Below, in pieces: positions 1 to 5,677 of a DNA stretch of 5,677 nt. The notes beneath the pieces were generated by a model, which saw only the letters and a program-made list of their open reading frames with translations, searched no databases and had not been told where the DNA came from. Position 1 is the stretch's first letter; the number at the start of each line of letters is the position of its first letter. Location: positions 1-5,677 of the forward strand of contig CALJWY010000190.1 of the NCBI GenBank assembly GCA_937974465.1, given 5' to 3'. This DNA is from an uncultured Lysobacterales bacterium. Lineage in GTDB: Bacteria > Pseudomonadota > Gammaproteobacteria > Xanthomonadales > SZUA-36. Position numbers and translations under genes: made by a program.

Positions 1-487
1 GCGGAGCGTGTACTTCATGGCAGCTTGCGCAGGCCACGTCTTCTTCCTCGTGTGTGCTGCCTGGCCAATTTATGTGGGTGCCTTCGTTATGGCATGCGAG
101 GCAAATTTCATTTTGCTTAACCGCTGGTGTCTTGCTGTTAAAGGTCACACCTGGAAGCAGGCGTGAACCGTCTTTCTGCTTTTTACGATGGGAGTCGCTG
201 GGGCCGTGGCAGGTTTCGCAATCATGGCGGCCATCTGCAAAGGGTGAATCGGGCGAGTCGCTGATGCCCATCGGGCCCAGAAACACTTCGTGAGCCGCCT
301 TGTCCCTGCCCTCTCGGTGACAACTCATACATGAATTGGCGCCCTTTGAATATTTAGCCTCTGCCACGGGATCGCTGGCCTCGTCTGCAAGCGTTGCCCC
401 GGTGAAAAAGAAAAAAATAATCAGTAGCAGGAAACTGTTTACCAAGGGTAATTCAATCCGTCGCTTCGGATTTTTAATCATGACCAT
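1..487 (-). CDS. MtrA/DmsE-like multiheme (probably decaheme) cytochrome c, N-terminal part
   Basis: This is the N-terminal 162 residues of a periplasmic multiheme cytochrome c; the 3' end lies beyond the left edge. Residues 1-34 look like a Sec signal peptide: basic start, a hydrophobic run rich in Leu, Ile and Phe at about 19-30, and probable cleavage after the Ala of TLA-DEA. Four CXXCH heme sites follow: CMSCH (53-57), CETCH (90-94), CLACH (129-133) and CASCH (153-157). The order and surroundings (CETCHGP, VTF, KQN before the third site, W-x-G before VACASCH, then H-x-VH) match the N-terminus of Shewanella MtrA as I remember it, so the full protein probably has ten hemes. In that family the protein sits inside or next to an outer-membrane porin (MtrB/PioB) and carries electrons across the outer membrane, or serves a DMSO-type reductase (DmsE). 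Start: the ATG at 487 has GGGAG 5 bases upstream. An in-frame ATG at 481 is an alternative. The family assignment is good; the physiological role is open. Confidence 0.88.
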   Translation of the reverse strand, partial: MVMIKNPKRRIELPLVNSFLLLIIFFFFTGATLADEASDPVAEAKYSKGANSCMSCHREGRDKAAHEVFLGPMGISDSPDSPFADGRHDCETCHGPSDSHRKKQKDGSRLLPGVTFNSKTPAVKQNEICLACHNEGTHINWPGSTHEEEDVACASCHEVHAP

Positions 488-551
488 GCATACTCCCTTT
501 TTATGTGCAGATTTTGAGGTTAAGACGTGTATATTCCTGACCGCAAAACCG

Positions 552-578
552 GGGTACCGACGGTGTTTCCAGGTACCC
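552..578 (-). repeat. Inverted repeat (possible leader hairpin) upstream of the multiheme cytochrome
   Basis: The 7-base arms GGGTACC (552-558) and GGTACCC (572-578) are perfect inverted copies separated by 13 bases. On the minus strand this lies about 65-90 bases before the cytochrome start, so it is probably within the 5' untranslated leader if transcription starts near the FNR-like site. Immediately downstream on that strand a small CCG...CGG stem could extend the structure. It is not followed by a T-run, so it does not look like a terminator. I do not recognise it as a known riboswitch class. Confidence 0.4.
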
Positions 579-626
579 GTTAGCAAGTATATTAAGCTAG
601 CCTAATATGTTTGTTACAAGCAGTGA

Positions 627-640
627 TTGACTCAAGTCAA
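627..640. promoter_or_regulatory. FNR/CRP-family-like operator (TTGAC-N4-GTCAA)
   Basis: The sequence TTGACTCAAGTCAA is a perfect dyad with 6-base arms around a 2-base centre. It fits the TTGA(T/C)-N4-(A/G)TCAA layout bound by FNR, ANR and DNR-type regulators, which respond to low oxygen or nitric oxide. It lies in the gap before the multiheme cytochrome, 140 bases upstream of its start. Class II activation would place the transcription start near 592 on the minus strand, but no strong -10 element is visible there. A better -10-like TATACT sits at 591-586 on the minus strand with non-standard spacing. The dyad is seen directly; the identity of the regulator is inferred. Confidence 0.55.
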
Positions 641-644
641 CCAT

Positions 645-660
645 AGCCTTATTAAGGGCT
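645..660 (-). terminator. Weak hairpin downstream of the monoheme cytochrome gene
   Basis: AGCCTT and AAGGGCT pair around a 3-base ATT loop with one bulged G, 17 bases after the stop codon of the monoheme cytochrome gene on the minus strand. No U-tract follows on the transcribed strand, so a classical intrinsic terminator is doubtful. It may be a 3'-end stabilising stem or chance. Confidence 0.25.
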
Positions 661-676
661 GACAATAACCCATATT

Positions 677-1063
677 CTAGTTGTTCTTTGCACCTTGTTC
701 GATCCATGAACGAATCGTATCAATATCTTGTTTCGGAATCGATTTCTGCCCATGCGGCATGCTGATAGACGGGTCAGCCCGACCCTCGATGAGGACCAGC
801 AGATTACTGCCTTCTGTATCGCCGGCAATTATCATCGGTCCAAAGTTGGTGCCTTTCATAAGGCCTTCATAAGCAGACATATCAAGGCCACTTGCCACTG
901 TTCCCGGACCGCCTGCCTGGTGGCATTCGATACAGTTCTTGTCGAGTATGGGTTTCACATCCTGAGAATAGCTGACTGTCGGTTCGCTGTTGCATGCGGT
1001 CATCACCAACGGAAGCAGGCCCAACATAAATAACTTTCCGAAATTTTTATTAATCATTTTCAT
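677..1063 (-). CDS. Monoheme cytochrome c lipoprotein (planctomycete-type cytochrome C-like domain)
   Basis: This is a 128-residue exported cytochrome c, probably anchored to a membrane by a lipid. The N-terminus (MKMINKNFGK) leads into a hydrophobic stretch ending in a lipobox-like LVMTAC, with Cys24 as the likely lipidated residue; Met at -3 makes the lipobox imperfect. The mature part begins SYSQDVKPILDKNC and carries one heme site, CIECH (44-48). A likely axial Met is Met102 in SMPHG, followed by a C-terminal helix containing IRSWIEQGA. The pattern of F/YSxDVxPIL...C-x-x-CH...MPxG...I-x-x-W-I-x-x-GA is typical of PSCyt1-like and related small c-type domains. The role is most likely electron shuttling near the inner or outer membrane. 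I chose the ATG at 1063 because AAGGAAG lies 6 bases upstream; an upstream ATG at 1087 would put this ribosome site inside the gene and add eight atypical residues before the signal. The 189-bp gap with its own operator suggests separate transcription from the downstream multiheme gene, though read-through is possible. Confidence 0.9.
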   Translation of the reverse strand: MKMINKNFGKLFMLGLLPLVMTACNSEPTVSYSQDVKPILDKNCIECHQAGGPGTVASGLDMSAYEGLMKGTNFGPMIIAGDTEGSNLLVLIEGRADPSISMPHGQKSIPKQDIDTIRSWIEQGAKNN

Positions 1064-1069
1064 AAATTT

Positions 1070-1076
1070 CTTCCTT
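1070..1076 (-). promoter_or_regulatory. Ribosome binding site deciding the monoheme cytochrome start
   Basis: AAGGAAG on the minus strand, 6 bases before the ATG at 1063. It favours this start over the longer in-frame ATG at 1087. Confidence 0.7.
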
Positions 1077-1141
1077 AACCAAGGCACAAACCTGTATCCG
1101 GAATTGTAACCGATCAGTTCTGCTACAAAATTACGCGCTCG

Positions 1142-1169
1142 ACGATATTCCTTTCATGACATATGTCAA
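1142..1169 (-). promoter_or_regulatory. Candidate sigma-70-type promoter for the monoheme cytochrome
   Basis: On the minus strand a consensus -35 TTGACA (1169-1164) is followed after 16 bases by TATCGT (1147-1142), which matches 4 of 6 positions of the -10 consensus. Transcription would start near 1135, giving a leader of about 70 bases. The -35 overlaps the dyad at 1156-1169, so a factor bound there would compete with RNA polymerase at this promoter. If the dyad is instead a class II activator site, the start would move to about 1121. Confidence 0.4.
1156..1169. promoter_or_regulatory. Second FNR/CRP-family-like dyad in the divergent intergenic region
   Basis: TGACATATGTCA (1157-1168) is a perfect 12-base palindrome. 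Read on the minus strand with one flanking base each side it is TTGACATATGTCAT, the same TTGAC-N4-GTCA layout as the site at 627-640 and differing only in the last base of the right arm. It lies between the divergent cytochrome and hemY genes, 93 bases before the cytochrome start and about 110 bases before hemY, so it could act on either side. Binding by an FNR/DNR-type regulator is inferred. Confidence 0.45.
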
Positions 1170-1228
1170 CATAACTCAATTTATTAGGACAAAAGTGCAT
1201 AAAAAAGAGTTAAATTCCATATCAGAAT

Positions 1229-1234
1229 TATAAT
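1229..1234 (+). promoter_or_regulatory. Consensus -10 element of the probable hemY operon promoter
   Basis: TATAAT, a perfect -10 hexamer, lies 43 bases before the hemY ATG and would give a leader of about 37 bases. No good TTGACA-like -35 stands 16-18 bases upstream (AGAGTT at best), so the promoter may be weak or need an activator. A short inverted repeat, AATTC-N7-GAATT (1213-1229), straddles the spacer and touches the -10; it might be an operator or may simply reflect AT-richness. Confidence 0.45.
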
Positions 1235-1277
1235 GGATTTTTACTTGAATCTGACTCATAACCTCGGATACTGAAAT

Positions 1278-2663
1278 ATGAAAATAAGTATAGTTGGTGC
1301 CGGCATTTCCGGACTCGCCACTGCCCAGGCGATTCTAAGCAGAAAACCAGACACCGACATCACCATATTTGAGGCCGACCAGCGCATCGGCGGCAAGGTG
1401 TGGACAGAGGTAAGTCCCGAAGGATACCTGTGTGAAGGCGGGGTAAATGGATTCCTGGATAAAATCCCAAGAACCCTTGAACTCTGCAAGGAGGTTGGCG
1501 TAACAACACTGCCAGCCGATGCTTCCGCACAGAAACGCTATGTCTATAGCCGCGCTGAATTGCACCAACTGCCTGAAAAACCACCCCAGTTTTTAACATC
1601 CCGCCTATTAACCGTGCCGGGCCGGTTGCGGGTGATCTATGAAATGATCGCAGGTGGCACCGACCTGGATGACGAAACCCTGGCCCAGTTTGCTACCCGC
1701 CGGCTTGGCAAAGAAGCATATGAACGCCTGATCGACCCGATGGCTTCGGGTGTATTTGCCGGTGATGCCAGCAAACTTAGCCTGAAGAGCTGCTTCCCAC
1801 GAATACATGAAATTGAAACCGAGTATGGCAGCCTGATCCGTGGTCTGATCAAGTTGCAGGCAAAAGCCAAAAAAGAAGGTGCCAAGAACAAACCGGGACC
1901 AGGACCGGGCGGCATACTGACATCATTTGATGGTGGCATGAGTGCCCTGACAGACAAGCTCGCCAGTCAATTGGGTTCAAGAATTCGCATCGCCACCGCT
2001 GTGCAGGATATCAGCCGCAGCGGCAACCGCTACCAATTGCACCTGCAGGATGGGCAGGTTGAAGAAAGTGACCAGCTCATATTGGCTGCACCAGCCCATG
2101 CCCAGGCCAGAATGTTGCAGAGTTTGAGTCCCGATCTAACCGGTCTGCTTGAGGCAATACCCTACCCCGCCCTCTCGATCTGTTGTTTTGGGTATCGCAA
2201 GGAGCGGGTGGGCAACGTGCTTGACGGGTTCGGCTTCCTGGTCCCGTCAAAAGAACAGCGGGCGGTGCTCGGCACAATTGTGGATTCCAATGTATTTACC
2301 GGGCGCGCACCCGAGGGCTCGATTCTGTTGCGCTCGATGGTGGGTGGGGCAAGAACTCCTGAATTAGCCCTTTTGCCCGACGAGCAACTGATTGACCGCG
2401 TGCGATCCGACTTGCGGGATATCCTGGGGCTCGATTCGGAGCCTGACTTCATACGTATTTTCCGTCACGAAAGAGCCATTCCACAGTACATAACCGGACA
2501 CGCTGCCAGGCTGGAAGCCATCGAAGGACATTTAAAAACGCATCCTGGACTGATTCTGACCGGTAATGCTTTTAAGGGCGTGAGCCTGAATGACTGCGTG
2601 GTTAACGCCTGGAAAACAGGCCAGGCACTTTTCCCCCAATCAGCAAAGGGTGAAACTGGTTGA
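1278..2663 (+). CDS. hemY: Protoporphyrinogen oxidase, FAD-dependent (HemY/PgoX family)
   Basis: This 461-residue flavoprotein probably oxidises protoporphyrinogen IX to protoporphyrin IX, the step before iron insertion in heme synthesis; family members use O2 and act on or near the inner membrane. The N-terminal FAD fold shows GAGISGL at 7-13 and the acidic Glu32 ending the second strand, then RIGGKV. Family hallmarks include DPMASGVFAGDASKLSLKS (153-171), FDGGMSALTDKLA (217-229), GFGFLVPSKEQR (317-328) with RAPEGS (343-348), and the C-terminal flavin motif TGNAFKGVSLNDC (428-440). Length matches the family. A basic, Gly/Pro-rich loop lies at about 195-212. The ATG start sits directly before the FAD motif, but the ribosome site is weak. 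The enzyme family is also called hemG in some annotations, though it is unrelated to flavodoxin-type HemG of E. coli. Use of coproporphyrinogen (CgoX activity) cannot be excluded from sequence but is less likely in a Gram-negative. It leads an operon with the heme-binding kinase and response regulator. Confidence 0.93.
   Translation: MKISIVGAGISGLATAQAILSRKPDTDITIFEADQRIGGKVWTEVSPEGYLCEGGVNGFLDKIPRTLELCKEVGVTTLPADASAQKRYVYSRAELHQLPEKPPQFLTSRLLTVPGRLRVIYEMIAGGTDLDDETLAQFATRRLGKEAYERLIDPMASGVFAGDASKLSLKSCFPRIHEIETEYGSLIRGLIKLQAKAKKEGAKNKPGPGPGGILTSFDGGMSALTDKLASQLGSRIRIATAVQDISRSGNRYQLHLQDGQVEESDQLILAAPAHAQARMLQSLSPDLTGLLEAIPYPALSICCFGYRKERVGNVLDGFGFLVPSKEQRAVLGTIVDSNVFTGRAPEGSILLRSMVGGARTPELALLPDEQLIDRVRSDLRDILGLDSEPDFIRIFRHERAIPQYITGHAARLEAIEGHLKTHPGLILTGNAFKGVSLNDCVVNAWKTGQALFPQSAKGETG
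2648..2653 (+). promoter_or_regulatory. Ribosome binding site supporting a TTG start for the kinase
   Basis: GGGTGA, within AAAGGGTGA, lies 6 bases before TTG at 2660. The next in-frame ATG (2822) would remove the first membrane helix. The strong site and the required helix together favour the TTG start. Confidence 0.6.
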
Positions 2664-4282
2664 TTGAATCGAGAAACAGTCTGAAGTTCAAAGTCGGGGC
2701 CTATGTCATCATTGCGCTGACCTTGACCGTGTTGGTCTTCGCCCTGGTATTGGTGCAGAACAACAGGGAAGAATTGCTGAAACAGGTGATCAATAACAGC
2801 GCCCAGTTGTCCAGGGTAGTCATGAGTAGCACGCGCTTCGCCATGCATCAGAATAAACCGTCGCAGGTTGCCCAGATCATCAGCGACGTGGCCGCTCAAC
2901 CGGAAATTGAGAAAGTCAGGATTCTGAGCAAGAGTGGCATCGTCATGCATTCATCTCAATCGGATGAAATCGGTCACCAGATCGACCAGGAAGCCGAAGC
3001 CTGCCTGGCCTGCCATTTGGATGAAAAATCGCGTTTGGAAAGCCCGCGGATAGGCAGGTCGCGTTTTTTCAACAGCCCGGATGGGAGACGGATGCTCGGC
3101 GCCACGGCGGTGATTCACAATGAACCCACATGTGTCGGCAGCGGTTGCCACGGGAATCAGGTAGAACAGCCTGTGCTGGGCGTCCTGGATATCGTTACGC
3201 CGCTGGAAGAGATAGAACACACGCTGCGTTCGAACACATATACGGTATTTGGCCTGTCTTTGGGTTTTATCCTGCTGGCGGGTTTTCTTGTCAGTTTCCT
3301 GGTACGCCGGGTAATTTACCTACCGCTCCTCGACCTCGAAAAAGGTGCAGAAAGGTTGGCGGGAGGAGACCTGGATAACAAGATTCCGGTACGTAGCAAA
3401 GATGAATTTGGCCAACTGGCCGCCTCCTTCAATAGCATGACCGACGCATTGCGCGCTTCACACGTGGACCTGGAAAACTGGGGACACACACTGGAACAGA
3501 AAGTTAAAGAAGCCAGGCGCGAACTGGAAATAGCCCACACCGAGACCGCGAGAAGTGAAAAACTCGCCTCGGTCGGTCTGCTGGCCGCCGGTATCGCGCA
3601 TGAACTCAATAATCCCCTGACCGGCGTACTGACATTCGCCTACCTGGTCAGAAAGAATCTCCCTGATGACAGCCGCGATGCCGAGGACCTTGATCTCGTG
3701 ATAAGTGAAACCAAGCGATGCGCGGGCATCATTCGCAGATTGCTTGATTTTTCCAGGGAGAAAACACCGGAAAAAGCCTATGGTGACCTAAATGCCATCA
3801 TCCGGGACGCCGTGCAACTGATCGAACAGCCGGCCCAACTTGAGAATATCGAGATCATTACAGATCTTGACGAGGACTTGCCATTGATATGGCTGGACGA
3901 AAACCTCATCAAGCAGGTGATGATGAATATGCTGGTGAATGCACGACATGCCATTAGTGATGGTGGCACCGTGACGATTAAAACCCGTGAGTGTGACGCC
4001 AGCAATTGCCCGAAACCGGTGACCACCACAGGGCGCATGGTTGAAATAACAATAACTGACACCGGGTGCGGGATTTCGCCCGATGATCTGAAGAAAATTT
4101 TCGATCCTTTCTTTACCACCAAGGGTGTCGGCAGAGGCACCGGCCTGGGTTTATCCGTAAGTCACGGCACCATTGTCGCACACCGTGGCGCCATTGATGT
4201 GGAAAGCGAATTGGGTAAAGGAACGTCGTTTCATATTTACCTGGCAATAGCCAGGAGTGATGACCAGGGGTTTGAGGCATGA
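2660..4282 (+). CDS. Sensor histidine kinase with a di-heme c-type periplasmic sensor domain
   Basis: This 540-residue inner-membrane kinase has a membrane helix at about 13-33, a periplasmic domain at about 34-192, a second helix at about 194-216, HAMP (about 217-270), a coiled coil and a HisKA/HATPase_c core. The periplasmic part resembles a single Cache-like fold ([14 protein letters not shown] at 86-99) and contains two covalent heme motifs, CLACH (115-119) and the rarer CX4CH type CVGSGCH (158-164). The kinase core looks active: H-box [10 protein letters not shown] with His314 as phospho-acceptor, N-box Asn427 in [10 protein letters not shown]1 DTGCGI (467-472), F-box FDPFFTTK (481-488) and G2 GRGTGLGL (491-498). 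Kinases with such paired heme motifs are, to my knowledge, common in cytochrome-rich deltaproteobacteria, and redox or small-gas sensing is the likely role; the actual signal is unknown. The TTG start overlaps the hemY stop (TTGA) with GGGTGA 6 bases upstream, implying translational coupling. An odd Cys pair (445 and 450) lies in a loop before the G1 box. The partner is the next gene. Confidence 0.92.
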   Translation: MIESRNSLKFKVGAYVIIALTLTVLVFALVLVQNNREELLKQVINNSAQLSRVVMSSTRFAMHQNKPSQVAQIISDVAAQPEIEKVRILSKSGIVMHSSQSDEIGHQIDQEAEACLACHLDEKSRLESPRIGRSRFFNSPDGRRMLGATAVIHNEPTCVGSGCHGNQVEQPVLGVLDIVTPLEEIEHTLRSNTYTVFGLSLGFILLAGFLVSFLVRRVIYLPLLDLEKGAERLAGGDLDNKIPVRSKDEFGQLAASFNSMTDALRASHVDLENWGHTLEQKVKEARRELEIAHTETARSEKLASVGLLAAGIAHELNNPLTGVLTFAYLVRKNLPDDSRDAEDLDLVISETKRCAGIIRRLLDFSREKTPEKAYGDLNAIIRDAVQLIEQPAQLENIEIITDLDEDLPLIWLDENLIKQVMMNMLVNARHAISDGGTVTIKTRECDASNCPKPVTTTGRMVEITITDTGCGISPDDLKKIFDPFFTTKGVGRGTGLGLSVSHGTIVAHRGAIDVESELGKGTSFHIYLAIARSDDQGFEA

Positions 4283-5677
4283 AAAAGCGGATATTAATTG
4301 CAGATGATGAAGATGTCGTCATCCGGAGTTGCCTGCGGATTCTTCCTGACGATCTATACCAGATAGAGACTGCGCGAAATGGTCTTGAAGCCATCGAGAT
4401 GGTCGCTGAAAACGACTATGACATGCTCATCCTCGACATCATGATGCCAAAATTGACCGGCATGGAAGTACTCCAGCGCGTCAAGGAAACGCACCCGGAC
4501 ATCGATGTGATCATGATCACGGGTTTGAACCAGATTGACACGGCTGTGAAGGCCATGAAGCTGGGTGCCTTCGACTACCTGCCCAAGCCATTCGATCCTG
4601 ATGAGCTGGAAATGGTGGTCACGCGGGCGTTCGAACGCCGGAAACTGCTGCAGGAAAACGTCCATCTCAAGAATGAAGTCAGTGCCCGTTACAGTTTTGA
4701 AAACATCATCGGCTCCAGTCCGCCAATGCAAAATGTTTACCGGCTGGTAGCACGCTGCGCGCCAACCAACAGCACCGTCATGGTGCGTGGCGAAAGCGGT
4801 ACAGGTAAGGAATTGATTGCGCGCGCGATTCATTTCAACAGTCTGCGCAAGGAGCAACCTTTCATCACGGTCGATTGTGCTTCCCTGAGTGAAAACCTGC
4901 TCGAAAGTGAGCTATTCGGGCATGTGAAAGGTTCATTCACGGGTGCTGTAGCAAATAAGAAAGGCTTATTGGAGCAGGCGAACGGCGGAACTTTGTTCCT
5001 GGACGAGATCGGAAATATCTCCATGTCCACCCAGGCCAAGCTGTTACGTTTCATCGAGGAGCGGGAGTTCAAAGCCGTTGGTGATACCCAGACCAAGACC
5101 GTTAATATCAGGCTGATAACAGCAACCAACAAGGACCTGGAAGCCATGGTTAGCGAGGGCGTTTTCCGGGATGACCTCTATTACCGAATCAATATCTTCC
5201 CAATTGAAATTCCAGCATTAAGGGAACGGCGCGATGATATTCCTGCTCTCGCTTTTCATTTCCTGAATCAGTTCAGTAAAGAAATGGATCGCCAGGTCAA
5301 AGAGTTTTCCGCGGGAGCCATGAACCTGCTAATGAACCATGACTGGCCCGGAAATGTGCGCGAACTTGAAAATGTGGTCCACCGCGCGGTTATCCTGACC
5401 AGCGATGACATCATTCGGCAGGCGCACCTGGTTAACATCCTGGAGATGCAGCCACTCGGTGACGTGGATATACCCAGGACCAGTGAAGAGCTGAAAAGCA
5501 TCAAGAAAATCACCCGTCAGAAATCGGTCGAAAATGTCGAAAAACTTTTTGTCCTCGGCGCCCTGAAAAGAAACGGCTGGAGTGTCACCGCAGCTGCAGA
5601 GGAAACCGGTATGCTGCGCCCCAACCTGCAGGCTTTGATGAAAAAATACGATATCAGAATCCGCACAGCAGCCCCCG
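4279..5677 (+). CDS. NtrC-family sigma-54-dependent response regulator, C terminus cut by window edge
   Basis: This gene is open to the right edge with 466 residues visible and is probably within a few residues of its end. Receiver domain (about 1-120): acidic pair Asp9/Asp10, phospho-acceptor Asp53 in ILDIMMP, Thr81 and Lys103 in LPKPF. Sigma-54 AAA+ domain (about 140-375): Walker A GESGTGKE (171-178), sigma-54 contact loop GSFTGA (218-223, the common Ser variant of GAFTGA), Walker B GTLFLDE (237-243), RDDLYYRI (297-304) and sensor II WPGNVREL (356-363). A Fis-like helix-turn-helix lies at about 421-459 (VTAAAEETGMLRPNLQALMKKYDI region). All residues needed for phosphorylation, ATP hydrolysis and sigma-54 contact appear present, so it should be a functional activator. 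The ATG overlaps the kinase stop as ATGA, with AGGGG 8 bases upstream, marking it as the cognate partner of the di-heme kinase. Its target promoters are not evident in this window. Confidence 0.93.
   Translation, partial: MKKRILIADDEDVVIRSCLRILPDDLYQIETARNGLEAIEMVAENDYDMLILDIMMPKLTGMEVLQRVKETHPDIDVIMITGLNQIDTAVKAMKLGAFDYLPKPFDPDELEMVVTRAFERRKLLQENVHLKNEVSARYSFENIIGSSPPMQNVYRLVARCAPTNSTVMVRGESGTGKELIARAIHFNSLRKEQPFITVDCASLSENLLESELFGHVKGSFTGAVANKKGLLEQANGGTLFLDEIGNISMSTQAKLLRFIEEREFKAVGDTQTKTVNIRLITATNKDLEAMVSEGVFRDDLYYRINIFPIEIPALRERRDDIPALAFHFLNQFSKEMDRQVKEFSAGAMNLLMNHDWPGNVRELENVVHRAVILTSDDIIRQAHLVNILEMQPLGDVDIPRTSEELKSIKKITRQKSVENVEKLFVLGALKRNGWSVTAAAEETGMLRPNLQALMKKYDIRIRTAAP

Noticed and set aside
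54..605. Plus-strand open frames over the multiheme cytochrome and its leader
   Set aside because: They lie opposite a convincing multiheme cytochrome with signal peptide and four CXXCH sites, and their translations show no recognisable domain.
650..672. GG-N10-GC spacing on the minus strand just after the monoheme cytochrome stop codon
   Set aside because: Only the invariant GG and GC match; the -24 and -12 contexts (GGGTT and CAGC) are poor, and it is about 165 bases before the next gene.
728..1033. Plus-strand open frame opposite the monoheme cytochrome
   Set aside because: It is a shadow of a well-supported cytochrome gene and has no ribosome site or family resemblance.
677..1087. Longer form of the monoheme cytochrome starting at 1087
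   Set aside because: The start at 1063 has a clear AAGGAAG site 6 bases upstream and gives a normal lipoprotein signal; the longer form has no such site.
1064..1277. Possible sigma-54 (-24/-12) promoters, such as GGCAC at about 1083 and GGAC...TGCA near 1187-1200
   Set aside because: The GGCAC site has no GC at the right distance, and the second has only 8 bases between GG and GC instead of 10. No GG-N10-GC element with a TTGC-like -12 was found on either strand.
2465..2950. 161-residue minus-strand open frame across the hemY/kinase junction
   Set aside because: It is antisense to two strongly supported genes, and its His/Gln-rich composition without domains is typical of an antisense shadow.
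4354..4857. 167-residue minus-strand open frame opposite the response regulator
   Set aside because: It is antisense to the receiver and AAA+ domains of a clear response regulator, with no recognisable motifs.

Overview
The window looks like chromosomal DNA of a Gram-negative, cytochrome-rich proteobacterium. It encodes periplasmic c-type cytochromes, an MtrA/DmsE-like multiheme protein and an NtrC-type sigma-54 activator. A gamma- or deltaproteobacterium that respires metals, sulfur compounds or other external acceptors or donors would fit. The lineage is inferred from protein families only and is not certain.

Layout. Positions 1-487 (minus strand) hold the N-terminal 162 residues of a multiheme cytochrome c. 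Four heme sites are visible and the rest runs off the left edge. A 189-bp gap follows, holding a perfect FNR/CRP-family-like dyad and a leader hairpin. Positions 677-1063 (minus) encode a 128-residue monoheme cytochrome c lipoprotein. A 214-bp divergent intergenic region follows, carrying a second, related dyad, a candidate promoter for the cytochrome and a consensus -10 element facing right. On the plus strand lies a tightly coupled three-gene operon: an oxygen-dependent-type protoporphyrinogen oxidase (hemY/pgoX, 1278-2663), a membrane sensor histidine kinase whose periplasmic domain carries two c-type heme motifs (2660-4282), and a sigma-54-dependent response regulator (4279 to the right edge, missing only its extreme C terminus). 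Both junctions in this operon are 4-base start/stop overlaps.

Working model (inference). The kinase is itself a c-type heme protein that may read the redox state or gas ligands of the periplasm. It would pass phosphate to the sigma-54 activator, which would adjust transcription of electron-transfer genes. The last-but-one heme-synthesis enzyme is co-translated with this two-component system, tying heme supply to heme sensing. The divergent cytochromes are the obvious candidate outputs, and one of them belongs to a family that forms the periplasmic part of trans-outer-membrane electron conduits. However, no convincing sigma-54 promoter is visible in either intergenic region. The cytochromes instead carry FNR-like dyads, so direct control of them by this regulator is not shown here. 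No RNA genes, mobile elements or CRISPR arrays were seen.
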